From Epiperipatus broadwayi (lineage: Eukaryota > Onychophora > Udeonychophora > Euonychophora > Peripatidae), in the NCBI GenBank assembly GCA_028023455.1, contig JAQFVV010012400.1:10408248-10472247 (forward strand): a stretch of DNA of 64,000 nt, given 5' to 3'. A program made the translations under genes and the position numbers. Shown piece by piece: positions 22,605 through 36,264 of the stretch. The notes below the pieces were generated by a model. The model did no database searches. It was not told where the DNA came from and saw only the letters and a program-made list of their open reading frames with translations. Within the stretch, counting starts at the first letter, position 1, and the number at the start of each line of letters is the position of its first letter.

Positions 22605-25225
22605 TATTGATGTGAGAGTAATATACACACTTTTTTCTTATTATTTCATACTATTAGGAATATTAATTAACTGCATTTTATTTATCAGTTTTGACGCCAT
22701 ATATATAGTATAGAAATTGGCACTTGAATTAAGTTTGTTAAATTTAATAAGGTTTAACCTATGAGTTCATAATTCATGCCAGATTTTTATAATAAATCTG
22801 ATAGAAAAAAGGTTGATATTAATGATTTTCAGATGAGATTTTGTGGTTTTTATATCAAGGAGGTTAATGATCACATATTTATTAAATCTTATTACAGTGT
22901 TTGCTTCAGTAAATTATAGCAAAGAATATGGTGAAACATTTACCTCTTTCATGTCATAGTAGAGTATCATTAAATAGATTCTGATCATACTTTCTCAACA
23001 CTGCATTCTCAATAAACTTAGCTATTTTTTAAGAATTTTTTTTCTTAGATGTCTAAGTGTGTGGGTTTGAAATTTGTTGAGTTTAGAAGTCTCTATCAAG
23101 GAATTTGTTATTACATGCTAGAATAATCAGTTTTACCATTGATTCATACTGTCAATTGCAAAAAAATTATATAATGTTTGAGCTACAAATGACATTAAAC
23201 TTTGTAGTTCCATTCATTTGATTAAAATAATCATGTTTCTTGACGTAGTTGAGGATTGATGTAGAAGCATATTTCTCCATTGAGCTACACAGAGTAAAAA
23301 TAAAAAGATCAACAATACTAAGAGTTTATAATTTGTCATTTTGGGCTTTAGGTCATAACTATTGTAATTGGAGATTTCTGCATTCAACATAATATAAATA
23401 TATGCATTGTTATGATTATTTTAGTACAGAAATTCCTAGTTTTTCTTCTAACAATACAACACAAATTTTCAGATTATTCTTAACATCTACTTCCAGACCA
23501 CAATTCTCTTAAGTACTCTTGATCCATTTATTGTAAAATTGACTCATCATTAGAGACTAGATGTGAATAATAGAACTACCATCTAATATCCAGTGATTAC
23601 TCAAGTTGCTGGAAGTATATTTTTTGTTCTCTAATGAGAATTGATTCAAATATTTTGTTCAGTTATAAACTATTTTAACTATTAAAAACTGATCCTTACC
23701 CTACTTTAAATCTTAATTATATTTAAATAGTTGAGTGAAGACAGATTGCTATCAATATCTATATGCATTAAGTACTGTAAAGTTGCAGTTTTAATCCTGG
23801 TACCCTTAATGAGTGACGTTTTATTTATTATAAACATTTTAATATATTATGTAGAATTAGTTTATGAGATAGACTGGAGAGTTATTCTGTTAGTAACGCA
23901 ATTATAATTAAAAAATAATTATTAGTTTCTCTGGAGGTCATGTGGCATTCAAATGCTAGAAGTGATTGGTTGAGATCTTTAGTTCTCACATCTGCTTCTC
24001 AATGTTAAACAAATAGGGAATATAACTATCATCACCTGTCACCAACATCTTCAGCATTCTGTATTACTGTTTTCTTATATAGATAATAAAAAGCTATTAA
24101 TTAAGTAAGGTAAACTAGAAGACACTAAAGCTAAAATAAGAATAGGACAGACACTTCTTAGAATGAACAGTTAGAAGAGGGAAGATGAAATTTACTATAT
24201 TCTCTATTCACTATATAGATTTTAGCTTAAGACACAATATAATCAACTGGTGAAAAAGATTACACCTAGTTATGACACTTCTAAAAAAATTAATTATTTA
24301 TTCTTCACACACATCATCTTGTCATATTTTGGTTACATTTTTCATTAAAATTTTAATTTATCTTTCAGAACTATTTCAAATTTTTATTAATCATTTTTAT
24401 AACGAATGATTAATTTTTAATAGAAACTTATTGTCATTATATTTGTTTTGAGTGAAAATTTTAAAAAGTGAAAATATCATTTCTTTTATATATTTTCAAA
24501 TATTTTTGCTAGAACATGTTCTGTCTTCTTTTCACATTAATAAATATATTATAGATTTATTATTTCTAGTAATAACTCTTAATTACTTATCAAAGACGAG
24601 TTTAGCAACTGACATTTCTATCGGTGTACGTATACTTAGTTTAATTTTATAAATTCCTGGGGCTTGATCTACAGCGTGCGTTATTTGATGTGGATTGACC
24701 GTCAATTATGTTTCTGTTGACAGCATCGTAAAGACAAATTGAGCAAGTGACTAAGTTTCAGCAAACTCATTTATCTTTTTTTTTTCCTGATAATATATAA
24801 ATGTCTAATAATAGAAGCAAATTACAATATATACTGTTCAAAAAAAAAAATCCAATTTTTGAAATTTGTAAAACTAATGTTTATTATAAATGTATTCTTT
24901 TTATTCACGTGATGTCTTTAATGATGTAAGAACGTAACAAAATTTACACTCAGATGTTAGAATAAATTGCAAGGTAAAGATATCTCCAGCAAACAAACTC
25001 TCAAAAAAAACAATGAAGAAGTAAGCTAGCAATGTTTTGTCCATTTACCAATTAACAAAAAATAGTTAAGATATCCATTGACCAACCAATATTAGATTAG
25101 CCACCTAGATTGACTATGAAGTGACTATCTGAAAAAAAATCCTACGCCTATTGAAAAGATTTTCAAATTTATTTGATAATTCAAATTATCATATGATTAC
25201 AACTTCCTATGCTTACAAAAGCTGT
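22535..25225. other. AT-rich DNA, nothing recognised
   Basis: Short TA/TG run at 22576-22602. Otherwise no frame, repeat family or RNA gene that I can support. Confidence 0.35.
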
Positions 25226-25229
25226 TAAA

Positions 25230-25755
25230 TCTCCATACAGTAGTGCCACCCAGTGCAAGATTTAGTAATCAATGAATGCAAGAGGGTTTGTGCATAAAAT
25301 CCCTATCTAGTTGTCTACTCATTTAATATCCCCAGACTAGTTTTTAACTTGTGCTTTTCATTAGTGAGAAGCTTTGGATCAGTTAGCATGTACTTACATC
25401 TACCCCCCCCTCTCATCCAAACAGTCAACTTTTACCCATTTAGTTAACTATAACTATGAGCCCAAGATGAAAACACAATAATATAGATCTGAACACCACA
25501 ATGACTATTATATAAGCAAATGATCTTGAATTTGAAAATGTGTTTTCGTTGTGAGATCATAATAGGTGGCTACTTGGGAATTGCATTAGATTATGAGATC
25601 TAGGTGCAGTGTTCTCAGTTCCAAGTTTTCTCACTGATAAAAACCACAAGCTAAGAACTAGTCTAGGGATATTAAATGAGTAGGCTCTAGATTGGGATTG
25701 TATGTACAAATCTTATATCCATTGATTACTAAGGCTTGCACTGTGTGTCTACTGA
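25230..25755. mobile_element. Long foldback of hammerhead family 2 with a decayed ribozyme in each arm
   Basis: The left arm begins ctccatacagtagtgccacc and the right arm ends with the complementary ...aaggcttgcactgtgtgtct. The left arm carries a minus-strand ribozyme relic (25330-25365; core CTAATGA, AAAA, with ACTAGTC intact). The right arm carries the mirror relic on the plus strand (25640-25675; CTGATAA...GAACTAGTC). The whole is therefore a head-to-head inverted pair of the same unit. Confidence 0.6.
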
Positions 25756-25759
25756 TTTA

Positions 25760-27080
25760 ATTCAAATCATAAGAATAGCAGACAGATATGCTATTATTGT
25801 ATCTTAAGGCTTTTCTACACTAATGATGACAAAATGTTATCTTTTGCTTATAGTGCTCTATTCAAATTATTTTTGAGCAGAGAATTAAACACACATGCAT
25901 GAGATATATACCCTTAAACACAAACATATTATCACATACACATATAAATATTGACATACATTGAACTGATAATGAATAATTGCTCAGTACCATCAATAAT
26001 GAAAACTATTTACATCTGTGTTGTTTTTCTAAAATCATTAAATCTGCATTAAATTCAGAAACCTATATCATATATATATATATATATATATTGATTTGTT
26101 GTATAGTGATTAGAATGTCTACTTATTAGCCTCCTATGTAGGGTTTGAATTTAATTTTGAGAAATCTTGGATTTTTTCCAGATTTTGATCAGTATTAGGA
26201 TTTTTTTTTTAGATAGTGGGACACATTGGTTACTAAAAAAAGAGTATTTAGATGTTTTTAGCTAAGAGATAAATATTCTCATTACTGTCACTAGTGTGAT
26301 AAATATTGTCCATATTGTTAGTCTTGAAGTCTAGTTAAATCACACTATCTGAAATAATATCTTTATCACCTCAAAAGAAGTTTGTTTCATATTCAGTTTT
26401 TAATGCCTTTGATAACTGAACTTTCATTTGATCTACAAAGATTTGTATAACATTTATTTTTTTTATTAGTTAAAAATAATTAAATAAGTTTACTGACCAA
26501 TATTAATATGTTTAATTAATTGGTTTGATCACAATCCAGATGTTTGAGAAAATCATGACAAAGCTTAGATTTTTGGCTGCCTAAAATATTTCATAGCATT
26601 ATTCAGATTTAAATTTTTAGTTGTGGGCACAATAAGCTAATACTAATTGTGTATATATTTTATATATCACTTGGCTGTTCAGAATTTCCTAAGTTTATTC
26701 TTATTATAGATAAAGTCACATTTTTTGCATTCTTTAATATTTGATTATTAGTTACATTTGTGTGAAATATGTTATTTTTTAAATAAAATCTTTCATATGT
26801 AAAAGTACATATATATATATTTCTCTTTTCTTTAACATTTTATAAAGAGAGTTTTATTTTCTTTATTTTCATTGTGTTTAGGTTGCTCTGCTTTCTTTTA
26901 TTTCCAAGAGTAATTCTCTCACTAACTCTAGAGTTAATTTACTGATAGCTTATGTAATTAATGCCAGCCAGAATATGTAATGTGATAATAATGTTTTACT
27001 GATTTATTTATTTTTCGTAATGTCTTATTATTAATATCCATTTAGGGAAGCAATAATAGAGAATAAGGTTAAATGATAAT
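25760..27080. other. AT-rich DNA, mostly featureless
   Basis: A TA run lies at 26069-26090. Near 26105-26160 a tRNA-like scrap (atagtgattagaatg ... gtagggtttgaat) may be an old SINE head. Nothing else was recognised. Confidence 0.35.
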
Positions 27081-27081
27081 T

Positions 27082-27183
27082 CATCAAAGGTCGAGAGGCC
27101 AGCGTAGCTGTCTTACAAACAGTTGTCCTGGGTTAGCGGGTTCGCTTCCTGGCTGATGCTATGACACATGAAAAAAAAAAAAA
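27082..27183 (+). mobile_element. tRNA-derived SINE, 5'-trimmed
   Basis: Matches the 18.4-kb copy from ggtcgagaggccagcg through gcgggttcgcttcctggc (B-box region) and gctatgacacatg, ending in a 13-A tail. The first few bases of the head are missing or replaced. I did not find a clear target-site duplication. Confidence 0.75.
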
Positions 27184-27378
27184 CAACAAACTATTTCAAA
27201 CCATGCAATCAAAAACAATTGCCATGTATTATATTGAAAATTTTATGCCATTTATATGATTGCCAAAAGGCAACAAAGAAACTTATAGCAACAGCAATAA
27301 CAAAAATAAATAATTGAATGGTTGTAGCCTGTGCATCATATTATGTTCTAGCACCAAAGTTATAGATTGAACTTCATT

Positions 27379-27380
27379 CC

Positions 27381-27450
<70 letters not shown>
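27379..27450. repeat. (AAT)n microsatellite
   Basis: About 24 trinucleotide units, followed by irregular aac/aat repeats. The poly-Ile reading frame across it is spurious. Confidence 0.9.
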
Positions 27451-27550
27451 GTAACAACAGCAACATCAATAACAACAACACTAATAATTACTGTTTTGTC
27501 AGTTGTTCAGGATATGAAGAAATGTTTTAACACAAAAATGACTAACGAGG

Positions 27551-27897
27551 GCTTTGAACATTCCATCATCAAATTTTCAATGAAATGGAAGGCTGAAGAG
27601 TTGTGAGTTGAAGTAGTATGAAGTCTGTCCATTAAAGTATAAAGATTTTCTATCTTAATATAAAGATGAGCCCTGATTATATATATATATGTGGAGATGG
27701 TAATCTGAACCAACTGATGAGTGCTTGTTTAGCACGAAATGCGTATATTGGTGATTATTTATCTTTTCAACATGTGTGTGATCAGGTGGGTCAGCAATAT
27801 GAGATGACTTGGAGAGTTGAGGGTTGTGTGAAAACCTGAGTTTGAATCCCTTAAAAATATATCTGTATGTGCAGGTGTAAGCCTGTACAGTGTATTA
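27551..27897 (+). mobile_element. Hammerhead-family-1 element, best copy
   Basis: Structure in order: a 5' body (gctttgaacattccatcatc ... tatcttaatataaagatgag), a short TA run, the ribozyme (27709-27752), a ~90-bp segment with weak tRNA resemblance ending in a B-box-like gagtttgaatccc (27839), and a conserved tail (gcaggtgtaagcctgtacag). It encodes no protein. The combination of a self-cleaving motif with a possible Pol III internal promoter recalls schistosome SINE-like hammerhead repeats. That parallel is from known biology; relatedness is not shown. Confidence 0.7.
27709..27752 (+). ncRNA. Intact minimal type I hammerhead ribozyme, family 1
   Basis: In order: stem I ACCAA (27709-27713); core CTGATGA (27714-27720); stem II GTGCT-TGTTT-AGCAC (27721-27735), a perfect 5-bp stem; core GAA (27736-27738); stem III ATGCGTAT (27739-27746), a near-palindrome beginning A15.1 and ending U16.1; A17 (27747) as the predicted cleavage nucleotide; stem I TTGGT (27748-27752), fully complementary to the 5' strand. 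Every conserved hammerhead core position is satisfied (H17 = A is allowed). Stem III is too short to be stable alone, so a dimeric fold through the near-palindrome is expected, as described for minimal hammerheads in retroelements. Confidence 0.8.
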
Positions 27898-27904
27898 GTT
27901 TAAA

Positions 27905-29395
27905 AATGATAATTATAATAGTTTCATTGCCGATTCAAGTAAGTAATCAAACAGAATTTTCCACATTTCTTAGCTGGAAATTGATCTAAAAGTCTTCAGC
28001 GAATTGAGTCTTTCACTCTCATTACAATGATAAAATATGTAAGGGAGACCACTAAAAATAATATATATCATGTGACTGATTCACATATAGTATATTTATA
28101 AGTTAAATACATATGTAAAATAAATTTTGTTTTTCATTCTTGATAATGATTGTGAACTTTCTTGTGAGAATTAAGGTCTTTTTAATTCCTGGAATGAAAA
28201 AAAAGTATGCAAATCTCATTCTGTCATAAGGACTGAGAAGTCCTGGATGTAGCAATAAGCTTAAGAACCCCATTAGCAGAAGTATAACTAAGGGATTCTA
28301 TTCAGGTTATTGTATTTAAGACCATTCAGCTTTCACCTTAAAAAAATGCTTTTTAAATTTAGGTTAACAGAAATCAGCTCAATTTTAAATAAGGGACATT
28401 GCAGATCAATATGTGTGTTGATAAGGATAATCTTGCATTGGGATTACCATGAATAAATGATAATATTTGATCAATGTTAGTATTCCAAAAGTCATGATGT
28501 AGTTTTAAGCATTAATAGTCTCAAAAGCATAAGTACAACACGATTATATAAAATTACAAATATTTTAAAATGTTTTAATTATTGAAATGTTTCTTCTTAT
28601 TGACTATCTTATAGCAGTCATTATTTTTTCATTCACCTGTCCCAAATCTAAGTTTGTTAGAGATTAAGTAACATTTCTTGTATTCATTTTTTGAGTTGTT
28701 ATATTTTTTTAAATGCATAGCTACATATTTTCAACACAAAAATGGGCATATTATAAGGTTCCAAAAATTTCTTTTTCTAGATCCAGTAGGAAGTTAGCTA
28801 AATTTTATCTTCCACTGAAATATTATCAATATGATCTCTCTATTATCTGCTTCTGAAGTAGAATTTAATAATCTCTGTCTTACATGCTTGTGGATACACC
28901 CAAACCATGAACCACTTAGTAAATAATTAATTAATCAATAGAAACACTATCAAAATTAAAATTCTATTATAATAAAGTCATTAGTGAATATATCTACTGA
29001 TTAAAATCTTTCCAAATTCATTTATAGTCTTTATAAATACTATTTGTTTAAAAAGAAAATGGATAAGTAAATCAGAAGAAAATACTGAAACAACAATTAC
29101 AATTAGCCATTTCTTATTTAAAATTTGCAAAACATTTATATAATTAGTACTCCTACAATAAATTTTATAAGATCAACTCCAGTTTCATTTAATTAACTAT
29201 GTATATAAATAAATAATTCTAAATTATAAAATAAATTCATTACTCTTCTAAATAAAAAAATATATAATTTATAATAGAACTATTAAACATTTACATATGT
29301 TTATGTATAGATCAACACATATGTGAATGTATTAATACAGTAGGACTACAAAAATCCACACTATTCAGTATCTAATCATTACACAGAAGTCAAAA
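27905..29395. other. AT-rich DNA, nothing recognised
   Basis: No gene-like frame or repeat-family copy was identified. Confidence 0.35.
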
Positions 29396-29484
29396 GCATT
29401 GAATTATAATGTGCACTATATAATATATCTTTTTAATTACGCATGTATAGAAAATCTAATATATATATATCATCATCATCATCA

Positions 29485-31215
29485 TCAACCATTATCAATC
29501 CACTGCAGGATGAAAGTCTCTCCAAGTTTAATCCATCTTCTCCAATCTTTAGCTTCTCTTCTCCACAACACCCCTGCACATTTTCTTATTTCATCCATCC
29601 ATCTCACATATGGTCTCTTTCTGGGTCTTTTACAATCTCTTGGAATCCAGTTTAAAATTTCAATTGTCCATCTATTATCATTTCTTCTAGCAATATGTCC
29701 AGCCCAACTCCATTTCAATCTTTTAATTTTTTCAATAAGGTCAGTAACACCTGTTTGTTGTCTTACCCATACATTGCGTTTTCGATCTCTTCTTGTTACT
29801 CCCAACATACATCTCTCCATACTCCGTTGAGTGGTCTGAAGTCTCTGTATTGCTTTTCTATTAAGTGTCCAAGTCTCAGATCCATAAGTAACAACTGGTA
29901 AAACACATTTGTTAAAAACCATTCTTTTCAAACACATAGGCATATTTCCTTTTAGTATCAAGTTATTTCTACCAAAAGCACTCCAACCAAGTTTAATTCT
30001 ATGATTAATTTCCTCCATTATTTTTCCATCTGTATTAATAATCTGACCTAGGTATTTGTAACTGTTAACTTCTTCTAATTCTTCATAATCAATCTTTATT
30101 TTCAAATTTTGAGCAAATCGATTAAACATTACTTTAGTCTTTTTAACATTTATCTTTAGTCCTACTTTTCTACTTTCATCTGCTAACTCCTGCAACATTT
30201 CCTGCAGCTCTGAAGCATTATTTGCAAACAACAACTACATCATCTGCAAAATCTAAAAGACTTAAATACTCTCCATTTACTTTCATTCCTTTAGTTTCCC
30301 ATTTTAATCCACAAAATACTTCTTGCAGTACTGCTGTAAAAAGTTTTGGAGATATGGAGTCACCTTGCTTTACACCTTTCTCAATGTTGATTTTTTCAGT
30401 ATCATTATGTAATCTAATTGTTGCTGTTGCATTTTTATAAATATTCTTTAAAATATGACAATATCCTGGATCTATACCTTGATGAGCCAATGCTTTAATC
30501 ACTGAAGAAATGTGTATAGAATCGAATGCCTTTTCATAATCTACAAATCCAAAACATAATGACAACTCATATTCATTTGTCCTTTCTATGACTTCTCTCA
30601 ATACCTGGATATGATCTATTGTACTAAAACCACTTTTAAATCCAGCTTGTTCTCTTGGTTGGTGGAAATCCAAAGTTCTCTGTAGACGAGTTGTAATTAT
30701 CTTGGTAAAAATTTTATATAAAACTGATAAAAGGCTGATAGGTCTGTAATTTCTAATATCTTCTTTATCACCTTTTTTAAATATTAATATTATTACTGCA
30801 TTCTTCCAATCTTCTGGTACATCTTTATCATTTAGAAATTTGGTATATAACTTTGCTAAAATTGTTTCTATTTCTTCACCTCATTCTTTTAATATATCAA
30901 TTATAATTCTATCATTTCCTGGAGCCTTTCCTTTCTTCATACATTTAATTGCATGTCTCACTTCTTCATTTAAAATTCTGGGCAATTCAGAAGATGTAAT
31001 AGATATAGGAGGTACTTGTTCTTTATTACTATATAATTCTTGATAAAAATCTTCTACCAATTTCATGATGTCATCTCTCTTTTTAGTAATAATTCCATCT
31101 TTTTTTCTTATTGCAGATATAAATTTTCTACCAATACCAAAATGTTGTTTAACATTCTTGAGACTTTTATTTTCTTCTACAGCTTTCCTTGCTATTTCAC
31201 AGTTATGCTTTCTTA
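29485..31215 (-). pseudogene. RTE reverse transcriptase and C-terminal domain, interrupted
   Basis: From 31066 the frame gives the RT fingers (MKKGKAPGNDRI, then after a TGA at 30881-30883 NYRPISLLSVLYKIFTKII). The palm follows (FVDYEKAFDSI; GVKQGDSISP) with the catalytic box LDFADD near 30245. A frameshift near 30230 leads to NASELQEMLQELADES, KTKVMFNRF, YKYLGQIIN and the C-terminal tail (WAGHIARRND, RRPYVRWMDEI-like). All RT motifs are intact except for the frame breaks. The TGA replaces the GCA alanine present at the matching place in the copy at 60.6 kb. Confidence 0.85.
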
Positions 31216-32442
31216 TATCATTTTCAACTCTTTCCGTACCATTTTACAAAATTCGAGATATTCAATTCTTTTTAATACATCATTTTTGTATATCTTCATA
31301 TTCCTTCTTTTCTTCATAAATTCTCTAGTCTCAGTAGAAATTTTATTAGTCAATTGCTGCTTTTTTCTACCAGCTATCTTTGTTGCAGTTTTTAAAAGTG
31401 TATCAGTTATTTTCATATTAATTTCATTCAAATCTGAATCATGTTCAAAATCTCCTAACACTTGAAACCTATTTGTAAGTTCTAATTTAAATTCATTAGA
31501 ATGTTTCTGAAGATTAGGAATATCAACTGTAAATATTGTTTTTCTCAATAATTTTTGTCTCTCTAGTTTTACATTAACACGTAACTTACACCTTACTAAT
31601 CGATGATCACTTCCTGTGTTAAATTTATTAAGAACATTACAATCTTGAAATATGTATTTCTTGTTAGTCAAAATATAATGCAATTCTGCTGTATCTTCAT
31701 TTGGATGCTTCCATGTCCATTTCCTTTTAACATTTTTCTCAAAAAATGAATTCATAATATAAAGTTTTTCTTTTTCTGCAAACTCCACAAGTCTATGTCC
31801 TCTCTCATTTCTATTACCATAACCAAAATTACCTACAGCAATTTCATCTTTCATTTGTCTACCAATTCTAGCATTAAAGTCTCCCATAACAATTTTAAAA
31901 TGTTGTTTACTCTGATCAAAAGCCTTTTATACATCCATATAAAAATCTTCTACTACTTCATCACTATGAGAACTTGTTGGGGCATAAACCTGAATTATCT
32001 GCATTTGGTATCTGCTATTAAGTTGTATAACTAATCTTGCAACTCTGTCCGATACACCATCAATCTCCACAATATTGTTCTTCCACTTTTTATTTATAAT
32101 GAATTCTACTCCACTTGTATTTCCAATATGTAAGCCTTTATAATAGAGTATATGTCCACTTTTTAAATCAATTGTTTCTTCACCTTTTCTTCTAACTTCA
32201 CAAAGTCCAATAATGTCCCATTTAATATAAGACAATTCTTCTTCTAATTCTTGCAATCTTCCTTCACTTGAAAGTGATCTGCAGTTGTAAGTACCTAAAT
32301 AAAAAGTCGTTATCAAATGGCAGCCTGGGTCCACAATCAGGGGATTCTTAGCACCCTCCGCTTTTGGCCACCAACCGCTGCCTTGGTTGGTGACTTTACA
32401 GCCTCCTGGGAATAAGGGCCATGCTTTATTTTTGTCTGTCAT
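31213..32442 (-). pseudogene. RTE endonuclease domain, one premature stop
   Basis: The first 171 residues run from the start Met to a TAA at 31927-31929; the same frame resumes to 31213. The endonuclease begins near residue 48 (FYLGTYNCRSLS), with the metal-binding Glu in LCEVRRKG, then VYAPTSS. After the stop come MGDFNARIG (catalytic D and N), WTWKHPNED and GSDHRLVR (the SDH motif). All active-site motifs of an AP-type LINE endonuclease are visible, so inactivation rests on the single stop and the frameshift near 31215. Enzyme role: nicking target DNA to prime reverse transcription. Confidence 0.85.
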
Positions 32443-32775
32443 AATTGTATATATGTATTGGAAAAATATTTATCATTTACACAAACATTCATTCTGCCTT
32501 ATCAGGCACTGAGAAGAAAGACCATGGTGTTTCTTGATCTTAAACTCAGAGGTAAAAAGCCAATAAACTCACCACGCTGGCTAATGCGTGTTGGTGAACA
32601 GCCCATCCATGTTTGTATACTATATGAATAATCACATAGTAATAACAGCTGCAACGACAAGAATGTATGGAGTGAACATTAGGAATTTGCCCTGCTCGGT
32701 TCCTTTAAGGCCTCCAAGAGGAATCAAAGGGTCTCCTTTCAGTTAATAGCAAACTCTTTTCTGCAGCCATTTATA

Positions 32776-32776
32776 A

Positions 32777-32814
<38 letters not shown>

Positions 32815-32815
32815 A
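32776..32815. repeat. (TA)n(TG)n microsatellite
   Basis: About 7 TA then 11-12 TG units. It marks the probable 5' boundary zone of the RTE element. Confidence 0.85.
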
Positions 32816-32819
32816 CCTA

Positions 32820-33355
32820 TGAAGGAATTTAATTTATAAGTCATACATATTAAGATAGCAACAAAAATAATTAAAAAATAATAATAGTATAGTTACTAAA
32901 AAAAATACAATTGAGATTTATTCAGTAACAATCTTTCAAAAGGTAATATTTACCATTTAAAAGATGTATGACACATAATTTTGGAAAATGCATAAAGGAT
33001 TTTATAAAAAGGGTATTCTTATGATTATATGCTATATAATAATTATTTCAAAAAAGAAATATTTGTTCATGAAATTTTAATATTCTTTTATGTTTTGTAT
33101 ACAGTAATATATTCTTGAAAGATTTTTGTAGGAAGGATCTGTAAACATTGACAAAATTAATATATTTACATTTGTAAAGGTAATAGAACGGGATTAGAAT
33201 TAGAATCATATTGACAATAAGATATAATCTAACATCTTAAATATTTTTATTTCATTTTATGCTTATTAACTATTATTATTGGATATTATTTTGATCATGT
33301 ATTAATATTCCAAATGAAATAACATATTTTGTCAAAACAATTTCACAGATAAAAT
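32820..33355. other. AT-rich DNA, nothing recognised
   Basis: No feature seen between the RTE 5' side and the tetranucleotide tract. Confidence 0.4.
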
Positions 33356-33358
33356 TAT

Positions 33359-34062
<704 letters not shown>

Positions 34063-34279
34063 AGGGTTTCATTGTGTACTGGTAGAACATATTAGACAAA
34101 TTTATAACCTACATTTACATTTGGATGGCTAAAATTTGAAAATTCTTTGAAGTTTCAACAGAATTTGGATGTTTTTTAGGTAGATAAGCTGTAGCCAATT
34201 TAGTTAACATCTGAAAATGATTACTAAATGGTTATCTAAATTAAGATCAAAAGATTTATAAAAAATTGACAAAAACCAT

Positions 34280-34600
34280 TATCATCTAGCTTTTGAAAAG
34301 CCTGGAGAGCATTGCCTTTTTCACATACACATGCATGTATACATACATATAAAATAAAAATAGCAATAAAATACTAGTAAAATCAAAATTTACAAAATTT
34401 TCTTCATTCTAAACATGTATTTGTTTATTTAAACAAACAGATCTTCTTCAGTGAAAACTACAATCAAAACAAACACACAAACATACTCACATAACTACCC
34501 ATAATTCAAAGATAACTGCCAATCATTCCTAACATTAAAGCAAGATCTCAAAAGGCTGAAGGACTCAGATCAAAAATAATTAATCAAACGAGTTTTTGAT
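34280..34600 (-). mobile_element. Penelope-type 3' noncoding relic with decayed hammerhead core
   Basis: On the minus strand it shares a gattggcag-t-t-atgtgtg segment and tttactagtattttattgct with 36450-36580, which follows a Penelope C-terminal frame. Between them lies CACTGAAGA-AGATC..., then ...AAATACATGTTTAG (34400-34460). This is interpretable as core 1 (CTGAAGA), a rearranged stem II, a lost GAA, a palindromic ACATGT stem III and U17. It is a degenerate fourth hammerhead type. Confidence 0.45.
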
Positions 34601-34604
34601 TTTT

Positions 34605-36255
34605 TTTGTTGATTTTACTATATTTATAAAATAAAACTTTTGTAACATCAAACAATATTTTATTACCAGTATTATATTTATGAATGCATAAGTTTAAGCT
34701 AAAGTATTTATTTTTAGCTCTACTTTTAAAAGATTAACTCTTTCATAAAGTCTTAATTTATTTTCATCTATATATATATATAGTGAAGTGTGAACTATAC
34801 TGTATCAAAATATATTCGATTACATGCTGTTAAAAAAAGATAAATAAATAAACAAAAATTAAAATAAACAACAAAAATTAAAATGAGCAAATTTAATAGA
34901 TTTTATGATATTTGAGCAGACATTTTCTATTTTTGAGTGCCATACATCATTACATTTTAAAATAAAATGCAAATAACTTTTAACTTATGTTAATGACCAA
35001 ATTTTTGTCATGGAGTGATGTAAATGATCATCTTCATCAATAAAATTTCTTCAGATTATGATGAAAGTAGATATATTTTGTTCTTCTATTATCATTCACA
35101 GAAGAAAATATTTTGTAAGCATAATGCTAAAGATTTTACAAAATTTTAGAGCATACTTAAAGTTAATACTGATTTAAAGTCATCAAAACAATTACAGTGA
35201 TCATAGTTTCTAGATAAAGAGCTAAGATGTTGTACTTCTATAAGAGATAAAAGTTATTGGAAAAAAATCACCCAGAGTATATTTAATTTTGATAAAATTC
35301 AGAAATTTCTTTTTTTTTTTTAAAGAAATAAAAATATGCTACAATAAGTTTTTTCCTTAGTCTTATTTTTTTATAGAATAATTTCATTAATATACATTCA
35401 GTAAAATATATGTAAATGTGACCCTCAATTTATTATTAATAATTATATTATTATTTTAAATTTTTTTTGTTTATACTATAATTTTAATTTATATATGTAT
35501 ACTATACATATAAAGAGTATTTGCAGTTAAAGAAATAATACATATTTTATGTTAATCAGGTTATCAACAAAACATGAATTATTATACACTATTTGCAATG
35601 TAGATGAGTGGGTCTTTGAATAAATATAGCATTATCATAGCTCCACTATCTATCTTAATATAGTTGCAAGAAATATATCAACTCTTTAGAATTATTTAAT
35701 AATGAATGTAAAACAAAAAAAATATTCCAAACAATTGTAGATTCTCCAAGAAAAGACGATTTCGATTGGTTAATCTATAAATTAATGATTTGATGATAGT
35801 TAATGGTATTTTATATTACAATTATTTCCTTGAAGATAACATTTAAAAAAACATGATTAAGTCAAATAGTTATCAGCATTTCTCCCATAAGAAGGCTGCA
35901 TTAATGAGATTCTGTTATAGAAATGATAGGTTAAATAACTTTGAGTATAATGCATTGATTTAAAAAAACAATTTGATAATGATTATATTGTGATTGAAAT
36001 ACTCTTTAAATTTATTAAAAATAGTTCACTTAATAAAAATAATTATAATGTTGATTATAAAAGTATGTAGTTGATAGTAATAATAAAAATAACTTTTTTT
36101 TTTGCTTCTTATAACATTAATTTCTAGATTAATTAATAAAACTAGCCATGAGTTGGGTAGGGGTATGATTGTTGCTTGGTAAAAAGGACTTATTTTTATA
36201 ACCATTGTAATTTTAAAGAATTTATAGATAATAAAAGTATATAGTTGAAATGAAT
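34605..36255. other. AT-rich DNA, nothing recognised
   Basis: No gene-like frame or repeat-family copy was identified. Confidence 0.35.
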
Positions 36256-36264
36256 TAAGATTTT

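Larger units (their letters stand above)
29466..32455 (-). mobile_element. Near-complete RTE-type LINE
   Basis: One non-LTR retrotransposon spans about 3 kb: an AP-like endonuclease, then RT, then a C-terminal domain, ending on the minus strand in ggttgatgatgatgatgatg. A short tandem-repeat 3' tail instead of poly-A is a hallmark of the RTE clade, and similar proteins are often labelled craniofacial development protein 2-like in invertebrate genomes. The reading frame is broken by one TAA (31927-31929), one TGA (30881-30883) and about two frameshifts (near 31215 and 30230). Sequence upstream (32455-32775) may be its 5' UTR, ending at a TA/TG microsatellite. Confidence 0.88.

Noticed and set aside
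29399-29901. Plus-strand frames over the RTE 3' end
   Set aside because: They are antisense shadows of the RTE C-terminal coding region.
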